This document shows, one piece after another, positions 19,210 to 27,761 of a DNA stretch of 42,465 bases. The stretch is from positions 1 to 42,465 of the forward strand of contig NZ_QRAN01000026.1 of NCBI RefSeq assembly GCF_003457605.1. Direction: 5' to 3'. This DNA comes from Seongchinamella sediminis. Its GTDB lineage: Bacteria; Pseudomonadota; Gammaproteobacteria; Pseudomonadales; Halieaceae. The notes below the pieces were generated by a model. That model worked only from the letters and a program-made list of their open reading frames with translations, had not been told where the DNA came from and did not search any database. Position numbers and translations under genes: made by a program. Every line of letters starts with the position of its first letter. Within the stretch, counting starts at the first letter, position 1.

Positions 19210-21810
19210 TCACTGCTGCTCCGGCCCCAGGGGCTTGAGCATGATGATCAGCTGGGGCAACAGCAATAAAGCCCCCAGCACCGCCGCAATCATCGCCAGC
19301 ACCGTCAGCAGGCCAAAATAAATACTGGGATTAAAGTTGGACAGGGTCAGCGTGGTGAAGCCGATCACCACCGTCAGCGTGGTGTAGTACATCGCCCGGC
19401 CGATGGAGCTGTGACAGCGATGCATGGCCGCCCGGTAATCCCGGTCCACGGGAAACTCGCGCAGGTAGCGGTGCACGTAGTGAATACAGTCATCCACCCC
19501 GATACCGACCACAATGGCGGCAATGGTAATGGTCATGATGTCCAGCGGGATGCCCAGCAGCCCCATCACCCCCAGCACCAGGCCCGCGGCCAGCACGTTG
19601 GGCGCCAGGGCGATCAGCGCCAGCGGCAGGGAGCGGAACAGCAGCAGGAACATGACCAGGATGGCCAGGAACACCGCGCCGATGGTGAGGATCTGGGAGC
19701 GGAACAGGCTCTGCAGAACATTGTTGTAGAGCACCAGCATACCGGTCAGCTGGACCTGCTCCTCGGCGAAGCCCATGTCAGCAAGCAGGTGCTTGCGCAG
19801 GTCGCTGAGGAACTGGTCCCGGCGCAGGTTCTCGCTGGTCTCCTTGACCCTCACCGTCACCCGGGCCTGTTCGGTGTCGGCGGAGAAGTAGGGGTCGACC
19901 ATCATGCCCTTGATATCCGCCGGCAGGCTTTTCTGCACCAGGGCGAGTTCAACGCTGCCCACGTCCTCACCGAGCAGGTTCTTGACCACGGCGAAAACGG
20001 TGGACAGTGACAAGACCTTGCCGGTTTCGGGCAGGGAATCGACGTAATTGTGCACCGCGTCGAGTTGGCGCATTCCCTCCAGGCTGAACCAGTAACTGGG
20101 CTGGAAGTCGGAATCTCCCGCCGTGGCGAAACTGTCCACGTCGCTGCCGAATTCGTCCTCCCAGCCACCGGCAAACTCATCACCCCCGCTGTCGAAGGAC
20201 TCCGCCTCCGCTGCGAAGGGGTCATCCCCGGCGACCGGCGTGGCGTCTTCCGGCGCGACGACGGGCTCCAGGCCGGGCAGGGGCTCCTCGGTGGCGGGCG
20301 GTGAAATGACGATATCCAGGGGAATGGTGCCACCGAGCTTGGAGTCCAGCAGTTCCATACCCTGGTAGATTTCGGTGCTTTCGTGGAAGTAATCGATAAA
20401 GCGGTTTTCGACCTGCAGCCGGCTGATCCCCAGGGCAATCGCCAGGGTAAGCCCCCCGGTGACCAGCAGTATGGCGCCGCCGCGCTTGTCGGTCACCCGG
20501 GCAAACCAGGCGGTAATCGTCGGGTCGCTGCCGGCGTGACGGTGGGGCCTGCCCTCGGGCCAGACCAGCATCAGGCAGGGCACCAGCACAAATGCCAGCA
20601 ACAGGGCCACCGCTATGCCCACGGTCATCATCCAGCCAAAGTCAATCACCGGCTGGATGCCGGACACCACCAGCGACACAAAGGCCACGATGGTGGTAAT
20701 GCCGGTATACAAACAGGGCACCGCCATCAACTGCACCGTGCTCAGTACCCGCTGGTACAGGTCGCCGTCCGGGTCCTGGGCATGCAGCTCGCGGTAGCGC
20801 ACGATCAGGTGGATACAGATGGCCAGGGCAATGATCAGCAGCACCGCGACAAAGTTGGAGGAAATCACCGTCATCCGCCAGTCAAGCGCGCCCAGCAGGC
20901 CGAGCATGACGGTCACCGTGGCGCTGCAGGTCACCAGGGGAATAACCACCCAGCGCACCCGGCGGAAAATTATCGCCAGCACCACCAGCATAAAGCCGAG
21001 AATGGCGCTGCCGAAGGTGACCAGGTCGCTGCGCACGAAGCTGACCATGTCGGCGGCAATCATCGGCACGCCACCGACGAACAGGTCAGCGTGATCGCTG
21101 TAACCAGCAGCCACCCGGCGCACGGACTCGACCAGCGCGCTCTGGGCTTCCAGGGCCTGGGCCGTATAGGCCTTGAAGCGCGCTTCCACCTCGGCCAGTT
21201 CGCCGCGTTCGGCGGCGGACAGGCCGGCCTTGTCCTGCTTTGCGCGCAGCGCTTCCCTCTGCTCCAGCAACTCGAAATAACGCTGGTCGCGTTCCAGGTT
21301 GATTTGCACCGCGGTGACATCCCCGTCGCGGCTGGCGAGCAGGTCGGCATATATCGGGCTGGTGGTCAGCTCCTCGAGCACCAGTTCGCGGTCTATGCCC
21401 GGCTGCTCCAGGCTGGGCAGGGGCTCTGGCGAGGTCACGTCGGACAGGCTGACCGGCGGACTCTCCAGCAGCGGCACATCCCATACCGTGACCACCGAGG
21501 ACACCCCGGGCAGCGCGCGGAGCTCTTCCGCCATGGCCTTCAGCGGCAGCAGCGAGGCGTCCGCCAGCAGCGGGCCGGGGGGTTGCCAGGTGATCAGCAG
21601 AAAGTCTTCCGAGGAGTAGCGCTTGCTTATCTCCCGGTAGGTCTCCAGCGAGGGGTCGCCCTGCAGCATCAGCGCATCGGCGGAGGCATCCAGCTTGATC
21701 CGGGGTATCTGGCTGGCGAAACCGGCCACCAGCAGCGCCACCAGCAGCAATGACAGCCAGGGGAAGCGCAGCACCAGCGTCGCGTATACGGTACTCAGCT
21801 TGCCGCTCAT
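19210..21810 (-). CDS. RND-superfamily (MMPL-type) exporter
   Basis: This 866-residue inner membrane protein belongs to the COG1033 predicted exporter group, which includes lipid and hopanoid transporters. Each half has one span, a large periplasmic domain, then a five-span bundle (spans near 14-32 and 255-430 in the first half, 448-470 and 690-865 in the second). GDPS and related RND core segments, and VVGIGVDDCIHYVHRY in the second bundle, are clear. The second periplasmic domain has an acidic, Asp/Glu/Ser/Gly-rich insertion at about residues 515-580 with little predicted structure. It overlaps mpl by four bases. The substrate is unknown; placement after a cell-wall recycling gene hints at the envelope but proves nothing. 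Confidence 0.88.
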   Translation of the reverse strand: MSGKLSTVYATLVLRFPWLSLLLVALLVAGFASQIPRIKLDASADALMLQGDPSLETYREISKRYSSEDFLLITWQPPGPLLADASLLPLKAMAEELRALPGVSSVVTVWDVPLLESPPVSLSDVTSPEPLPSLEQPGIDRELVLEELTTSPIYADLLASRDGDVTAVQINLERDQRYFELLEQREALRAKQDKAGLSAAERGELAEVEARFKAYTAQALEAQSALVESVRRVAAGYSDHADLFVGGVPMIAADMVSFVRSDLVTFGSAILGFMLVVLAIIFRRVRWVVIPLVTCSATVTVMLGLLGALDWRMTVISSNFVAVLLIIALAICIHLIVRYRELHAQDPDGDLYQRVLSTVQLMAVPCLYTGITTIVAFVSLVVSGIQPVIDFGWMMTVGIAVALLLAFVLVPCLMLVWPEGRPHRHAGSDPTITAWFARVTDKRGGAILLVTGGLTLAIALGISRLQVENRFIDYFHESTEIYQGMELLDSKLGGTIPLDIVISPPATEEPLPGLEPVVAPEDATPVAGDDPFAAEAESFDSGGDEFAGGWEDEFGSDVDSFATAGDSDFQPSYWFSLEGMRQLDAVHNYVDSLPETGKVLSLSTVFAVVKNLLGEDVGSVELALVQKSLPADIKGMMVDPYFSADTEQARVTVRVKETSENLRRDQFLSDLRKHLLADMGFAEEQVQLTGMLVLYNNVLQSLFRSQILTIGAVFLAILVMFLLLFRSLPLALIALAPNVLAAGLVLGVMGLLGIPLDIMTITIAAIVVGIGVDDCIHYVHRYLREFPVDRDYRAAMHRCHSSIGRAMYYTTLTVVIGFTTLTLSNFNPSIYFGLLTVLAMIAAVLGALLLLPQLIIMLKPLGPEQQ

Positions 21811-23177
21811 GCCGCGGCCTCCAGCGCGGCCAGCATGCGCTCATGAATCCCGCCAAAGCCGCCGTTACTCATGATAACCACCTGGTCACCGGCGCGGGCC
21901 TCCTCGGCAACCGCCGCCACCAGCTGGTCAATATCGCTGGCCAGCTCCGCGCTCACCGCGCTGTCGTCTACCACGTCCTGCAGGGACCAGTCCAGGCCTG
22001 GGGGCTGGAACCAGTAGACCTTGTCGGCGGCGGCGGTCGCTGCCGCCAGGCGGGACCGGTGATCACCCAGGCGCATGGTGTTGGAGCGCGGCTCGATCAG
22101 GGCGATCAGACGCCCTTCACCACCGCGGGCACGCAGTCCCTGCAGGGTGGTGGCGATGGCGGTCGGGTGGTGGGCGAAGTCGTCGTAGACGCTGACACCG
22201 GCGATATTGCCCAGCAGCTCCAGACGCCGCTTGACGCCGCCGAAGCTGCCCAGTGCCTCGGCCGCAACCTCAGGCAGCACCCCCACGTGGTGCGCCGCGG
22301 CCATGGCCGCGAGGGCGTTCTCCACATTGTGCCGGCCACAGTGCGACCAGTTTATGATCGCCGGCGGCCCCTCACCCCGGTGCACCTCGAAGGACGAAGC
22401 ATCTTCCGCCAGCAGCTGCGCCCGCCACTGGGCCTCGCCATCCACAGCGATGGTGACGAGTTCGCTCCAGCAACCCTGGGCCAGGGTTGCGTCGATTGCC
22501 GCGACACCCCCGGGGCAGACAATGCGCCCGGTCGAGGGCACGGTCCTGACCAGGTGATGGAACTGGCGCTGGATGGCCGCCAGGTCGGGGAATATGTCGG
22601 CGTGGTCGAATTCCAGGTTGTTGATTACCAGGGTCCGGGGGCGGTAGTGGACAAACTTCGAGCGCTTGTCGAAAAAAGCGGTGTCGTACTCGTCCGCCTC
22701 CACCACGAAGAAATCCGTCTCGCCCTGGCGCGCTGACAGGCCGAAGCCCGCAGGCACGCCGCCGATCAGGAAGCCCGGCGCCATGCCGGCGTGCTCGAGT
22801 ATCCAGGCCAGCATGGAGCTGGTGGTGGTCTTGCCGTGAGTGCCGGCCACGGCGAGTACCCACTTGTCCCGCAGGATGTTCTCCGCCAGCCACTGGGGGC
22901 CGGAAGTGTAGGCCAGCCCCGCATCGAGCATGTACTCGACGGCGGCATTGCCCCGGGTCATGGCATTGCCGACTACCACGCAATCCGGCGCCGGCTGCAG
23001 GTGTGCCGCCTCGTAACCTTCCATCAGGGAAATTCCCGCCGCTTCCAGCTGGGTACTCATCGGGGGATAGACGTTGGCGTCGGAGCCGGTGACCAGGAAT
23101 CCCTGCTCCCGCGCCAACAGGGCGATGCCGCCCATGAAGGTGCCGCAGATACCCAGAATATGTATGTGGCCGTTCAA
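21807..23177 (-). CDS. mpl: Murein tripeptide ligase Mpl (TTG start)
   Basis: Mpl ligates the recycled tripeptide L-Ala-gamma-D-Glu-meso-Dap to UDP-MurNAc in peptidoglycan recycling. The 456-residue Mur-ligase shows the Mpl-specific opening HIHILGICGTFMGG, GSDANVYPPMST, the ATP-binding loop AGTHGKTTTSSM, NNLEFDHADIFPD, and the ending MSNGGFGGIHE. The start is TTG at 23177: GAGGAG ends exactly seven bases before it and the product then aligns with E. coli Mpl from its first residues. The next upstream start codon adds nine unconserved residues. It heads the operon mpl-exporter-YkgJ-LON, with four-base overlaps. Confidence 0.94.
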   Translation of the reverse strand: MNGHIHILGICGTFMGGIALLAREQGFLVTGSDANVYPPMSTQLEAAGISLMEGYEAAHLQPAPDCVVVGNAMTRGNAAVEYMLDAGLAYTSGPQWLAENILRDKWVLAVAGTHGKTTTSSMLAWILEHAGMAPGFLIGGVPAGFGLSARQGETDFFVVEADEYDTAFFDKRSKFVHYRPRTLVINNLEFDHADIFPDLAAIQRQFHHLVRTVPSTGRIVCPGGVAAIDATLAQGCWSELVTIAVDGEAQWRAQLLAEDASSFEVHRGEGPPAIINWSHCGRHNVENALAAMAAAHHVGVLPEVAAEALGSFGGVKRRLELLGNIAGVSVYDDFAHHPTAIATTLQGLRARGGEGRLIALIEPRSNTMRLGDHRSRLAAATAAADKVYWFQPPGLDWSLQDVVDDSAVSAELASDIDQLVAAVAEEARAGDQVVIMSNGGFGGIHERMLAALEAAA

Positions 23178-23259
23178 AAAGCTTCTCCTCGAAACAAGCC
23201 GCACATGGTATCACGGCACTTTTGCGCTACCACATATTGATGCAATTCGGGCCCATCCG

Positions 23260-23288
23260 TTCCATCGGGCCGGCCGGTGCCGTATCAT
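23260..23288 (+). promoter_or_regulatory. Weak predicted promoter of the phosphofructokinase gene
   Basis: TTCCAT (23260-23265) and TATCAT (23283-23288) are 17 bases apart, about 60 bases before the start codon, in the intergenic region divergent from mpl. The -35 is poor, so this is tentative. Confidence 0.3.
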
Positions 23289-23347
23289 TACGCCTACCGC
23301 AAACCCGCCAGTGGACTGGCCGCTTTCGCCAACAGGAACACCGCCGC

Positions 23348-24610
23348 ATGCCGAAGAAAAACGCCTTCTACGCCCAGTCCGGTGGCGTGACGTCCGTGAT
23401 CAACGCCTCCGCCTGCGGCGTGATCGAGACCGCTCGCCAGCACCGCGCCGAGATTGGCAAGGTCTACGCCGGGCGCAACGGCATTATCGGCGCCCTGCGC
23501 GAGGAACTGATTGACACCGGCAGGGAAAGCCGCGCGGCCATTCACGGCCTGCTGAGCACGCCATCGGGGGCTTTCGGCTCCTGCCGCCACAAGATGAAGA
23601 GCATCGAGGAAAACCGGGCCGAATACGAGCGCCTGATCGAAGTGTTCAAGGCGCACAACATCGGTTATTTCTTTTATAACGGCGGCGGTGATTCCGCCGA
23701 TACCTGTCTCAAGGTCTCCCAGCTGAGCGACGCCATGGCTTACCCGCTGCAGGCCATACACGTGCCGAAAACCATCGACAACGACCTGCCGCTGACCGAT
23801 AACTGCCCCGGCTTCGGTTCGGTTGCCAAGTACATCGCTATTTCCACCCGCGAGGCGGCCCTCGATGTGGCCTCCATGTGCGAAACGTCCACCAAGGTGT
23901 TCATCCTCGAGGTCATGGGCCGCCATGCCGGCTGGATTGCCGCCGCCGGCGGCCTGGCGGCGGAGCAGGAGGGCGACGCCCCACACATCATCCTGTTCCC
24001 CGAGATCGCCTTCAACCGGGATAAGTTTCTCGCCAGGGTGCAGCGCACGGTGAAGAAAAACGGCTACTGCGTTATCGTCGCCTCCGAGGGCGCCCAGTAC
24101 AATGATGGCACCTTCCTGGCCGAATCCGGCCTCAAGGACGCCTTCGGCCACAGCCAGTTGGGCGGCCTGGCCCCCAACCTGGCGCAGATGATCAAGGATG
24201 AACTGGGCTACAAGTACCACTGGGCGGTGGCTGACTACCTGCAGCGCTCTGCCCGCCACATCGCCTCGCAAACCGATGTCGACCAGGCCTACGCGGTGGG
24301 CAGGGCCGCGGTGGAAATGGCGCTGGCCGGCAAGAACGCGGTCATGCCCTGTATTGTCCGCGGCAAGGGCAAGCGTTACGCCTGGAGCATCGGCGAGGCG
24401 CCGCTGGACAAGGTGGCCAACGTGGAAAAAATGATGCCGCGCAATTTCATCACTCGCGATGGCTTCAATATCACCGATGCCGCCCGCGACTACCTGCAGC
24501 CGCTGATCCAGGGCGAGGCTTATCCCGAGTACAGCAGGGGTATGCCGAAGTATGTGCGGCTGAAGAACGAGCTGGTGCCGAAGAAGCTCAAGAACTCGTT
24601 CGAGGTCTAG
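23348..24610 (+). CDS. Pyrophosphate-type 6-phosphofructokinase
   Basis: This enzyme phosphorylates fructose 6-phosphate. The 420-residue sequence carries the residues that mark PPi rather than ATP use: Asp115 in NGGGDSAD (the position of Gly104 in E. coli PfkA) and Lys141 in PKTIDND (Gly124 in PfkA). The catalytic TIDND motif, the MGRHAGWIAA substrate loop and the GFGS segment are intact. PPi enzymes are reversible and can serve glycolysis or gluconeogenesis. ATG at 23348 (MPKKNAFYAQSGG) with AGGA upstream is used; an earlier in-frame start adds 42 unconserved residues. Family membership is certain; donor specificity is inferred from two residues. An inorganic pyrophosphatase gene follows. 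Confidence 0.92.
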   Translation: MPKKNAFYAQSGGVTSVINASACGVIETARQHRAEIGKVYAGRNGIIGALREELIDTGRESRAAIHGLLSTPSGAFGSCRHKMKSIEENRAEYERLIEVFKAHNIGYFFYNGGGDSADTCLKVSQLSDAMAYPLQAIHVPKTIDNDLPLTDNCPGFGSVAKYIAISTREAALDVASMCETSTKVFILEVMGRHAGWIAAAGGLAAEQEGDAPHIILFPEIAFNRDKFLARVQRTVKKNGYCVIVASEGAQYNDGTFLAESGLKDAFGHSQLGGLAPNLAQMIKDELGYKYHWAVADYLQRSARHIASQTDVDQAYAVGRAAVEMALAGKNAVMPCIVRGKGKRYAWSIGEAPLDKVANVEKMMPRNFITRDGFNITDAARDYLQPLIQGEAYPEYSRGMPKYVRLKNELVPKKLKNSFEV

Positions 24611-24934
24611 TTGCTTTCATGCTATGCGGCACGGAGAGGAAATGTTTCCTCCCCGCGCCTCCTGATGTTCGAAACTCGTTCAGGCCATCGCCTTCGTGTG
24701 AAAACGCTGCCCTGCTAAACCGTTGCTATTTTCTGCAAGCGATTTGAGGACAGGCCAAACAATACTTATCTATCGGCCGAACAGGCGAGAATCTCACAGA
24801 CCATCGGCTTTACCGGACATTGAATACGGGAATTCAGGCGCAGAATTCGACTATGGTAGTGCGGATTTTGCCGCTCAAGTTCTGTACAATGCGCGCCTCC
24901 CTGATGAAGCAACCACTTACATAGAGGATCTAGC
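24611..24934. other. Intergenic region between the phosphofructokinase and pyrophosphatase genes
   Basis: No convincing gene is present; a reading frame across 24723-25043 has no family features and overlaps the pyrophosphatase gene. A short hairpin, GAGGAAA-TG-TTTCCTC at 24636-24651, may end the phosphofructokinase transcript but lacks a U run. A TACAAT -10-like element at 24885-24890, about 45 bases before the next start codon, with no good -35, may be the promoter of the pyrophosphatase gene. Confidence 0.4.
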
Positions 24935-25579
24935 ATGTACAGCAACCGCGACTTCAACCGCTGGCGTCGTCATCCCTGGCACGGCCTGCACATTCGCGCC
25001 GACGAGGCAGCGGAGGACATATTCCAGGTTTACATCGAGATGACCGCGGACGACGTGGTCAAGTACGAACTGGACAAGGCCTCCGGCTTCCTGATGGTCG
25101 ACCGCCCCCAGCGCACCACGTCCAGCCCCCCGGCCCTGTACGGCTTCCTGCCCCGCACCTACTGTGCCGAGGAAGTGGCCAAACTGTGCCCCGAGGTGGA
25201 AGAAGCAGACGGCGACCCGCTGGATATCTGCGTGTTCTCCGAGCGCCACATCACCCGTGCCGACATCGTGCTCAAGGCCCGCGTGGTGGGCGGCATCCAG
25301 ATGATTGACGGCGGCGAAGCCGACGACAAGATCATCGCAGTGCTGGAAGGCGACAATATCTGGGGCGACGTGCACGACATCAAGGACCTGCCCAGCATCA
25401 AGACCGAGCGTCTGCAGCACTACTTCTCTACCTACAAGCTGGTTCCCGGCAAGGAAGTCAATATCAAGGTGGATCACGTCTACGGGCGCGAGGAAGCGCT
25501 GAAGGTGATCGCCGCCGCCGAAAAGGACTACTGGAACCACTATGGCCACCTGCATCAGCAGGCCAAGGCCAAGGAATAA
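24935..25579 (+). CDS. ppa: Inorganic pyrophosphatase (family I)
   Basis: It hydrolyses pyrophosphate to two phosphates, pulling biosynthetic reactions forward. The 214-residue product has the family I active site: the YGFLPRTY region, the metal-binding DGDPLDICVF motif, GGIQMIDGGEADDKIIAV and the lysine/tyrosine-rich HYFSTYK. It is about 40 residues longer than the common 175-residue bacterial enzyme and has an N-terminal extension (RDFNRWRRHPWHGLHI), so it belongs to a divergent long subgroup. AGAGGA lies ten bases before the ATG. It is convergent with the VanY-type gene across a strong hairpin. Confidence 0.92.
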   Translation: MYSNRDFNRWRRHPWHGLHIRADEAAEDIFQVYIEMTADDVVKYELDKASGFLMVDRPQRTTSSPPALYGFLPRTYCAEEVAKLCPEVEEADGDPLDICVFSERHITRADIVLKARVVGGIQMIDGGEADDKIIAVLEGDNIWGDVHDIKDLPSIKTERLQHYFSTYKLVPGKEVNIKVDHVYGREEALKVIAAAEKDYWNHYGHLHQQAKAKE

Positions 25580-25587
25580 GCACCCCG

Positions 25588-25611
25588 GTCCCGGCGCAGC
25601 CGCGCCGGGAC
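25588..25611. terminator. Bidirectional hairpin between ppa and the VanY-type gene
   Basis: Perfect 10-base-pair stem: GTCCCGGCGC (25588-25597) and GCGCCGGGAC (25602-25611) with loop AGCC, in the 43-base gap between two convergent genes. U runs are lacking on both strands, so it may act as a weak or Rho-assisted terminator. Confidence 0.55.
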
Positions 25612-25622
25612 ACTCTCCTCCC

Positions 25623-26324
25623 TCAGGGCCGGGGACACCAGTTGTCCGGCACCGCTACATATCTCGCCAGCAGGGTTTCCAGCTCACGCTCCACCAGTTC
25701 CCCGAGTTCGAGCTCGCCACACCAGCACTGACGCAAATCGTCCGCCTGCAGCAGGCGCTCACAGCGCCGGGCCAGCGGCGCGTAGCTCAAATGCCAGCGT
25801 TCCACCGCAACGCCGCCGCGATCCTGGGCGTAGGGGCGGTAAAATCCGTAGGACTCGGCGGCGGCCATGCGCGCGTCCAGCCAGCGGTGCAGGCCAGCGA
25901 ATATTCCCCCCGGGGCCACCTCGGCCGGATCCAGCTGCACGCGGTAACCCGCGGGCACAGCGGCGGCATCGAACACGTCGAGGTCGGTACCCCAGTGGTG
26001 GCGCGACGTCCCGGGCAATGCCGAAAAGCGCAGGATGGCCGCCAGTTTCTGCTCCGCTGTCAGCGCGCTCACATCGAGCTGCCGGCCGCGGTCATCGTAG
26101 ACCGGCCGCTGGCCGCTGGCCTTGCCATTGAAGATTGCCAGCTGGCGCTCGTAGGAGCGGTAACTGCTGGCAATGGCGAGGTCGAAACCGGCACCCCGGG
26201 CAGCGGCCTGCAAGCGGCCAAAAGCCAGCGCTGCCTGCGGGTGCAAGCGGTGACCATCGACAAGGGTCAGCAGGTGACTGTCATCCCGGCCGGTGAGCTG
26301 GGCCATGGTGAGGACTTCAGTCAT
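25623..26324 (-). CDS. VanY-type D-alanyl-D-alanine carboxypeptidase
   Basis: This is a zinc peptidase of the LAS/VanY group, which trims the terminal D-Ala of peptidoglycan peptides. The 233-residue product contains SSYRSYERQ near residue 70, the zinc motif in SRHHWGTDLDVFD (His and Asp ligands) and the catalytic Glu and last His ligand in VERWHLSY. No signal peptide or membrane span is evident, which is odd for a wall enzyme, so substrate and location are uncertain. The ATG at 26324 lies inside the last codons of sfsA (8-base overlap); the upstream open frame is sfsA in another frame. Confidence 0.83.
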   Translation of the reverse strand: MTEVLTMAQLTGRDDSHLLTLVDGHRLHPQAALAFGRLQAAARGAGFDLAIASSYRSYERQLAIFNGKASGQRPVYDDRGRQLDVSALTAEQKLAAILRFSALPGTSRHHWGTDLDVFDAAAVPAGYRVQLDPAEVAPGGIFAGLHRWLDARMAAAESYGFYRPYAQDRGGVAVERWHLSYAPLARRCERLLQADDLRQCWCGELELGELVERELETLLARYVAVPDNWCPRP

Positions 26325-27018
26325 GGGGGTCCAGGCTGAACGGCAGCGCCCGCTCCAGCACCAGCTCCTCCGGGGCAACCCTGGCGCCCCAGGCCATGAC
26401 CTCCACGCCCTGCCCCATTACTGCCGCCAGCGTGTCCCGGTAGCGGGGATCGATCTCGCCGGCAGCGCTGATCCGCGCCACCCCGCTGTGCAGGGCGCAG
26501 AAAAACATGACCGCCCGGGTGGTATCGTCGACCACGCTCTCCAGCTCCAGCAGGTGCTTGCGGCCGCGGTCGCTGACCGCATCGGGGAACAGCCCCTGGC
26601 CATTGTCCAGGCACAGGGTCACCGACTTGACCTCCACATACACCTGCCCCTGCGGCCCTTCCAGCAGCAGGTCGGCGCGACTGTTGTTGCCGTACTTCAC
26701 CTCACTGCGGATCTGCGGATAACCCTCAAAGCCGGGGATAAGCCCCGCCTCGAAGGCCTGCCTCACGACCTTGTTGGCCCGGGCCGAGTGTATGCAAGCC
26801 ATACCGGTGGCGGTCGCAACCAGTTCCCAGGTGTGCGGGTACTTGCGCGTTTTCGCGTCCGACCGCGACAGCCAGACCCGCGAATCGGGCTGCGCACAGC
26901 CGGTCATCGCCCCGGTGTTGGGGCAATGCGCGGTGATCTGCTGGCCGTCGGCCAGCTCCACATCCGCCAGGAAGCGCTTGTAACGGCGCAGCAGCCGCCC
27001 CTCGATCAGCTCACTCAC
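26317..27018 (-). CDS. sfsA: Sugar fermentation stimulation protein SfsA (GTG start)
   Basis: SfsA is a conserved nucleic-acid-binding, nuclease-like protein of unclear physiological role (named for maltose effects in E. coli). The 233-residue product has an N-terminal OB-like region (LLRRYKRFLADV, AHCPNTGAMTG) and a PD-(D/E)XK-like core (SRADLLLEG, VYVEVKSVTL, FPDAVSDRGRKHL). The GTG start overlaps the stop of a 29-codon reading frame (GTGA), consistent with translational coupling. Its length is normal. The downstream VanY-type gene overlaps its end. Confidence 0.94.
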   Translation of the reverse strand: MSELIEGRLLRRYKRFLADVELADGQQITAHCPNTGAMTGCAQPDSRVWLSRSDAKTRKYPHTWELVATATGMACIHSARANKVVRQAFEAGLIPGFEGYPQIRSEVKYGNNSRADLLLEGPQGQVYVEVKSVTLCLDNGQGLFPDAVSDRGRKHLLELESVVDDTTRAVMFFCALHSGVARISAAGEIDPRYRDTLAAVMGQGVEVMAWGARVAPEELVLERALPFSLDPHD

Positions 27019-27104
27019 GGCTGCAGCACTTCCACCACGCGGAATGGCTCTATCTCTGCGAGGCGCCGGGCATAGGGGCGGCTAGTGGCCTGTTTTTCGG
27101 GCAT
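27015..27104 (-). pseudogene. N-terminal remnant of a PLP aminotransferase gene
   Basis: ATG at 27104 opens a 29-residue frame, MPEKQATSRPYARRLAEIEP followed by FRVVEVLQP, ending in TGA that overlaps the sfsA GTG. The part RRLAEIEPFRVVEVLQ looks like the first residues of class I/II aminotransferases (R-x-x-x-I-x-P-F-x-V-M-x-x-L). In Pseudomonas an aminotransferase gene sits beside dksA, as I recall, which is this position. The remaining ~360 codons are absent and sfsA starts at once. The simplest reading is a deletion that removed the body of the gene. It may still act as a leader peptide that couples translation to sfsA. Confidence 0.5.
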
Positions 27105-27304
27105 GCTGGTTCCGCTTGGTGTTTGCCGGGCATTCTAGAACACCCGGGGCAGGGGGAGAAGTGGCCGCGAAATCCGCAGCTAAAAGAGTGGCGCGAGGTG
27201 GTGGTTTCTGGTAGTTTCTCCGCCCTTGGTCGCAGGGGTACCCGGTACCCGCGCCCGAACACTGTGAGTATTGTGTATTTTGTTTTACCGTATGGAAGAA
27301 AACC

Positions 27305-27760
27305 ATGCCTAGAGCAGCAAGAAATTCAGCCAAAAAAGCAGCTTCCGCGGACTTCAAGAACTTCGTGCCCTACAAGCCCAAGAAGGGCGAGGAGTACATG
27401 AATGAGAAACAGCGCGAGCACTTCAAGGGCATACTGTTAACCTGGAAAGCCGAGCTCATGCAGGAAGTGGATCGCACTGTGACCCACATGAAGGATGAGG
27501 CCGCGAACTTCCCCGACCCCGCAGACCGCGCCACCCAGGAAGAAGAGTTCAGCCTGGAGCTGCGCACCCGCGATCGCGAGCGCAAACTGATCAAGAAGAT
27601 CGATTCCACAATCGAACGACTGGAACAGGACGATTACGGGTTCTGCGACGCCTGCGGCGTGGAAATCGGCATCAAGCGACTGGAAGCCAGGCCCACCGCC
27701 AACCTCTGCATCGACTGCAAGACCCTCGATGAAATAAAGGAAAAGCAAGAGCTGGGCTAA
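27305..27760 (+). CDS. dksA: RNA polymerase-binding transcription factor DksA
   Basis: DksA binds the RNA polymerase secondary channel and, with ppGpp, adjusts transcription of rRNA and amino acid genes. The 151-residue product has the coiled-coil with acidic tip ([19 protein letters not shown]) and a zinc finger C-x2-C-x17-C-x2-C (CDAC...CIDC). Two starts are possible: the ATG at 27305 with GGAAG upstream, matching the extended N-terminus of other DksA proteins, and an internal ATG (MNEKQREH) with GAGGAG. The first is used. gluQ follows one base after its stop. Confidence 0.96.
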   Translation: MPRAARNSAKKAASADFKNFVPYKPKKGEEYMNEKQREHFKGILLTWKAELMQEVDRTVTHMKDEAANFPDPADRATQEEEFSLELRTRDRERKLIKKIDSTIERLEQDDYGFCDACGVEIGIKRLEARPTANLCIDCKTLDEIKEKQELG

Positions 27761-27761
27761 C

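Noticed and set aside
24723-25043. Reading frame overlapping the start of the pyrophosphatase gene
   Set aside because: Out of frame with ppa, no family features, overlaps a certain gene by over 100 bases.
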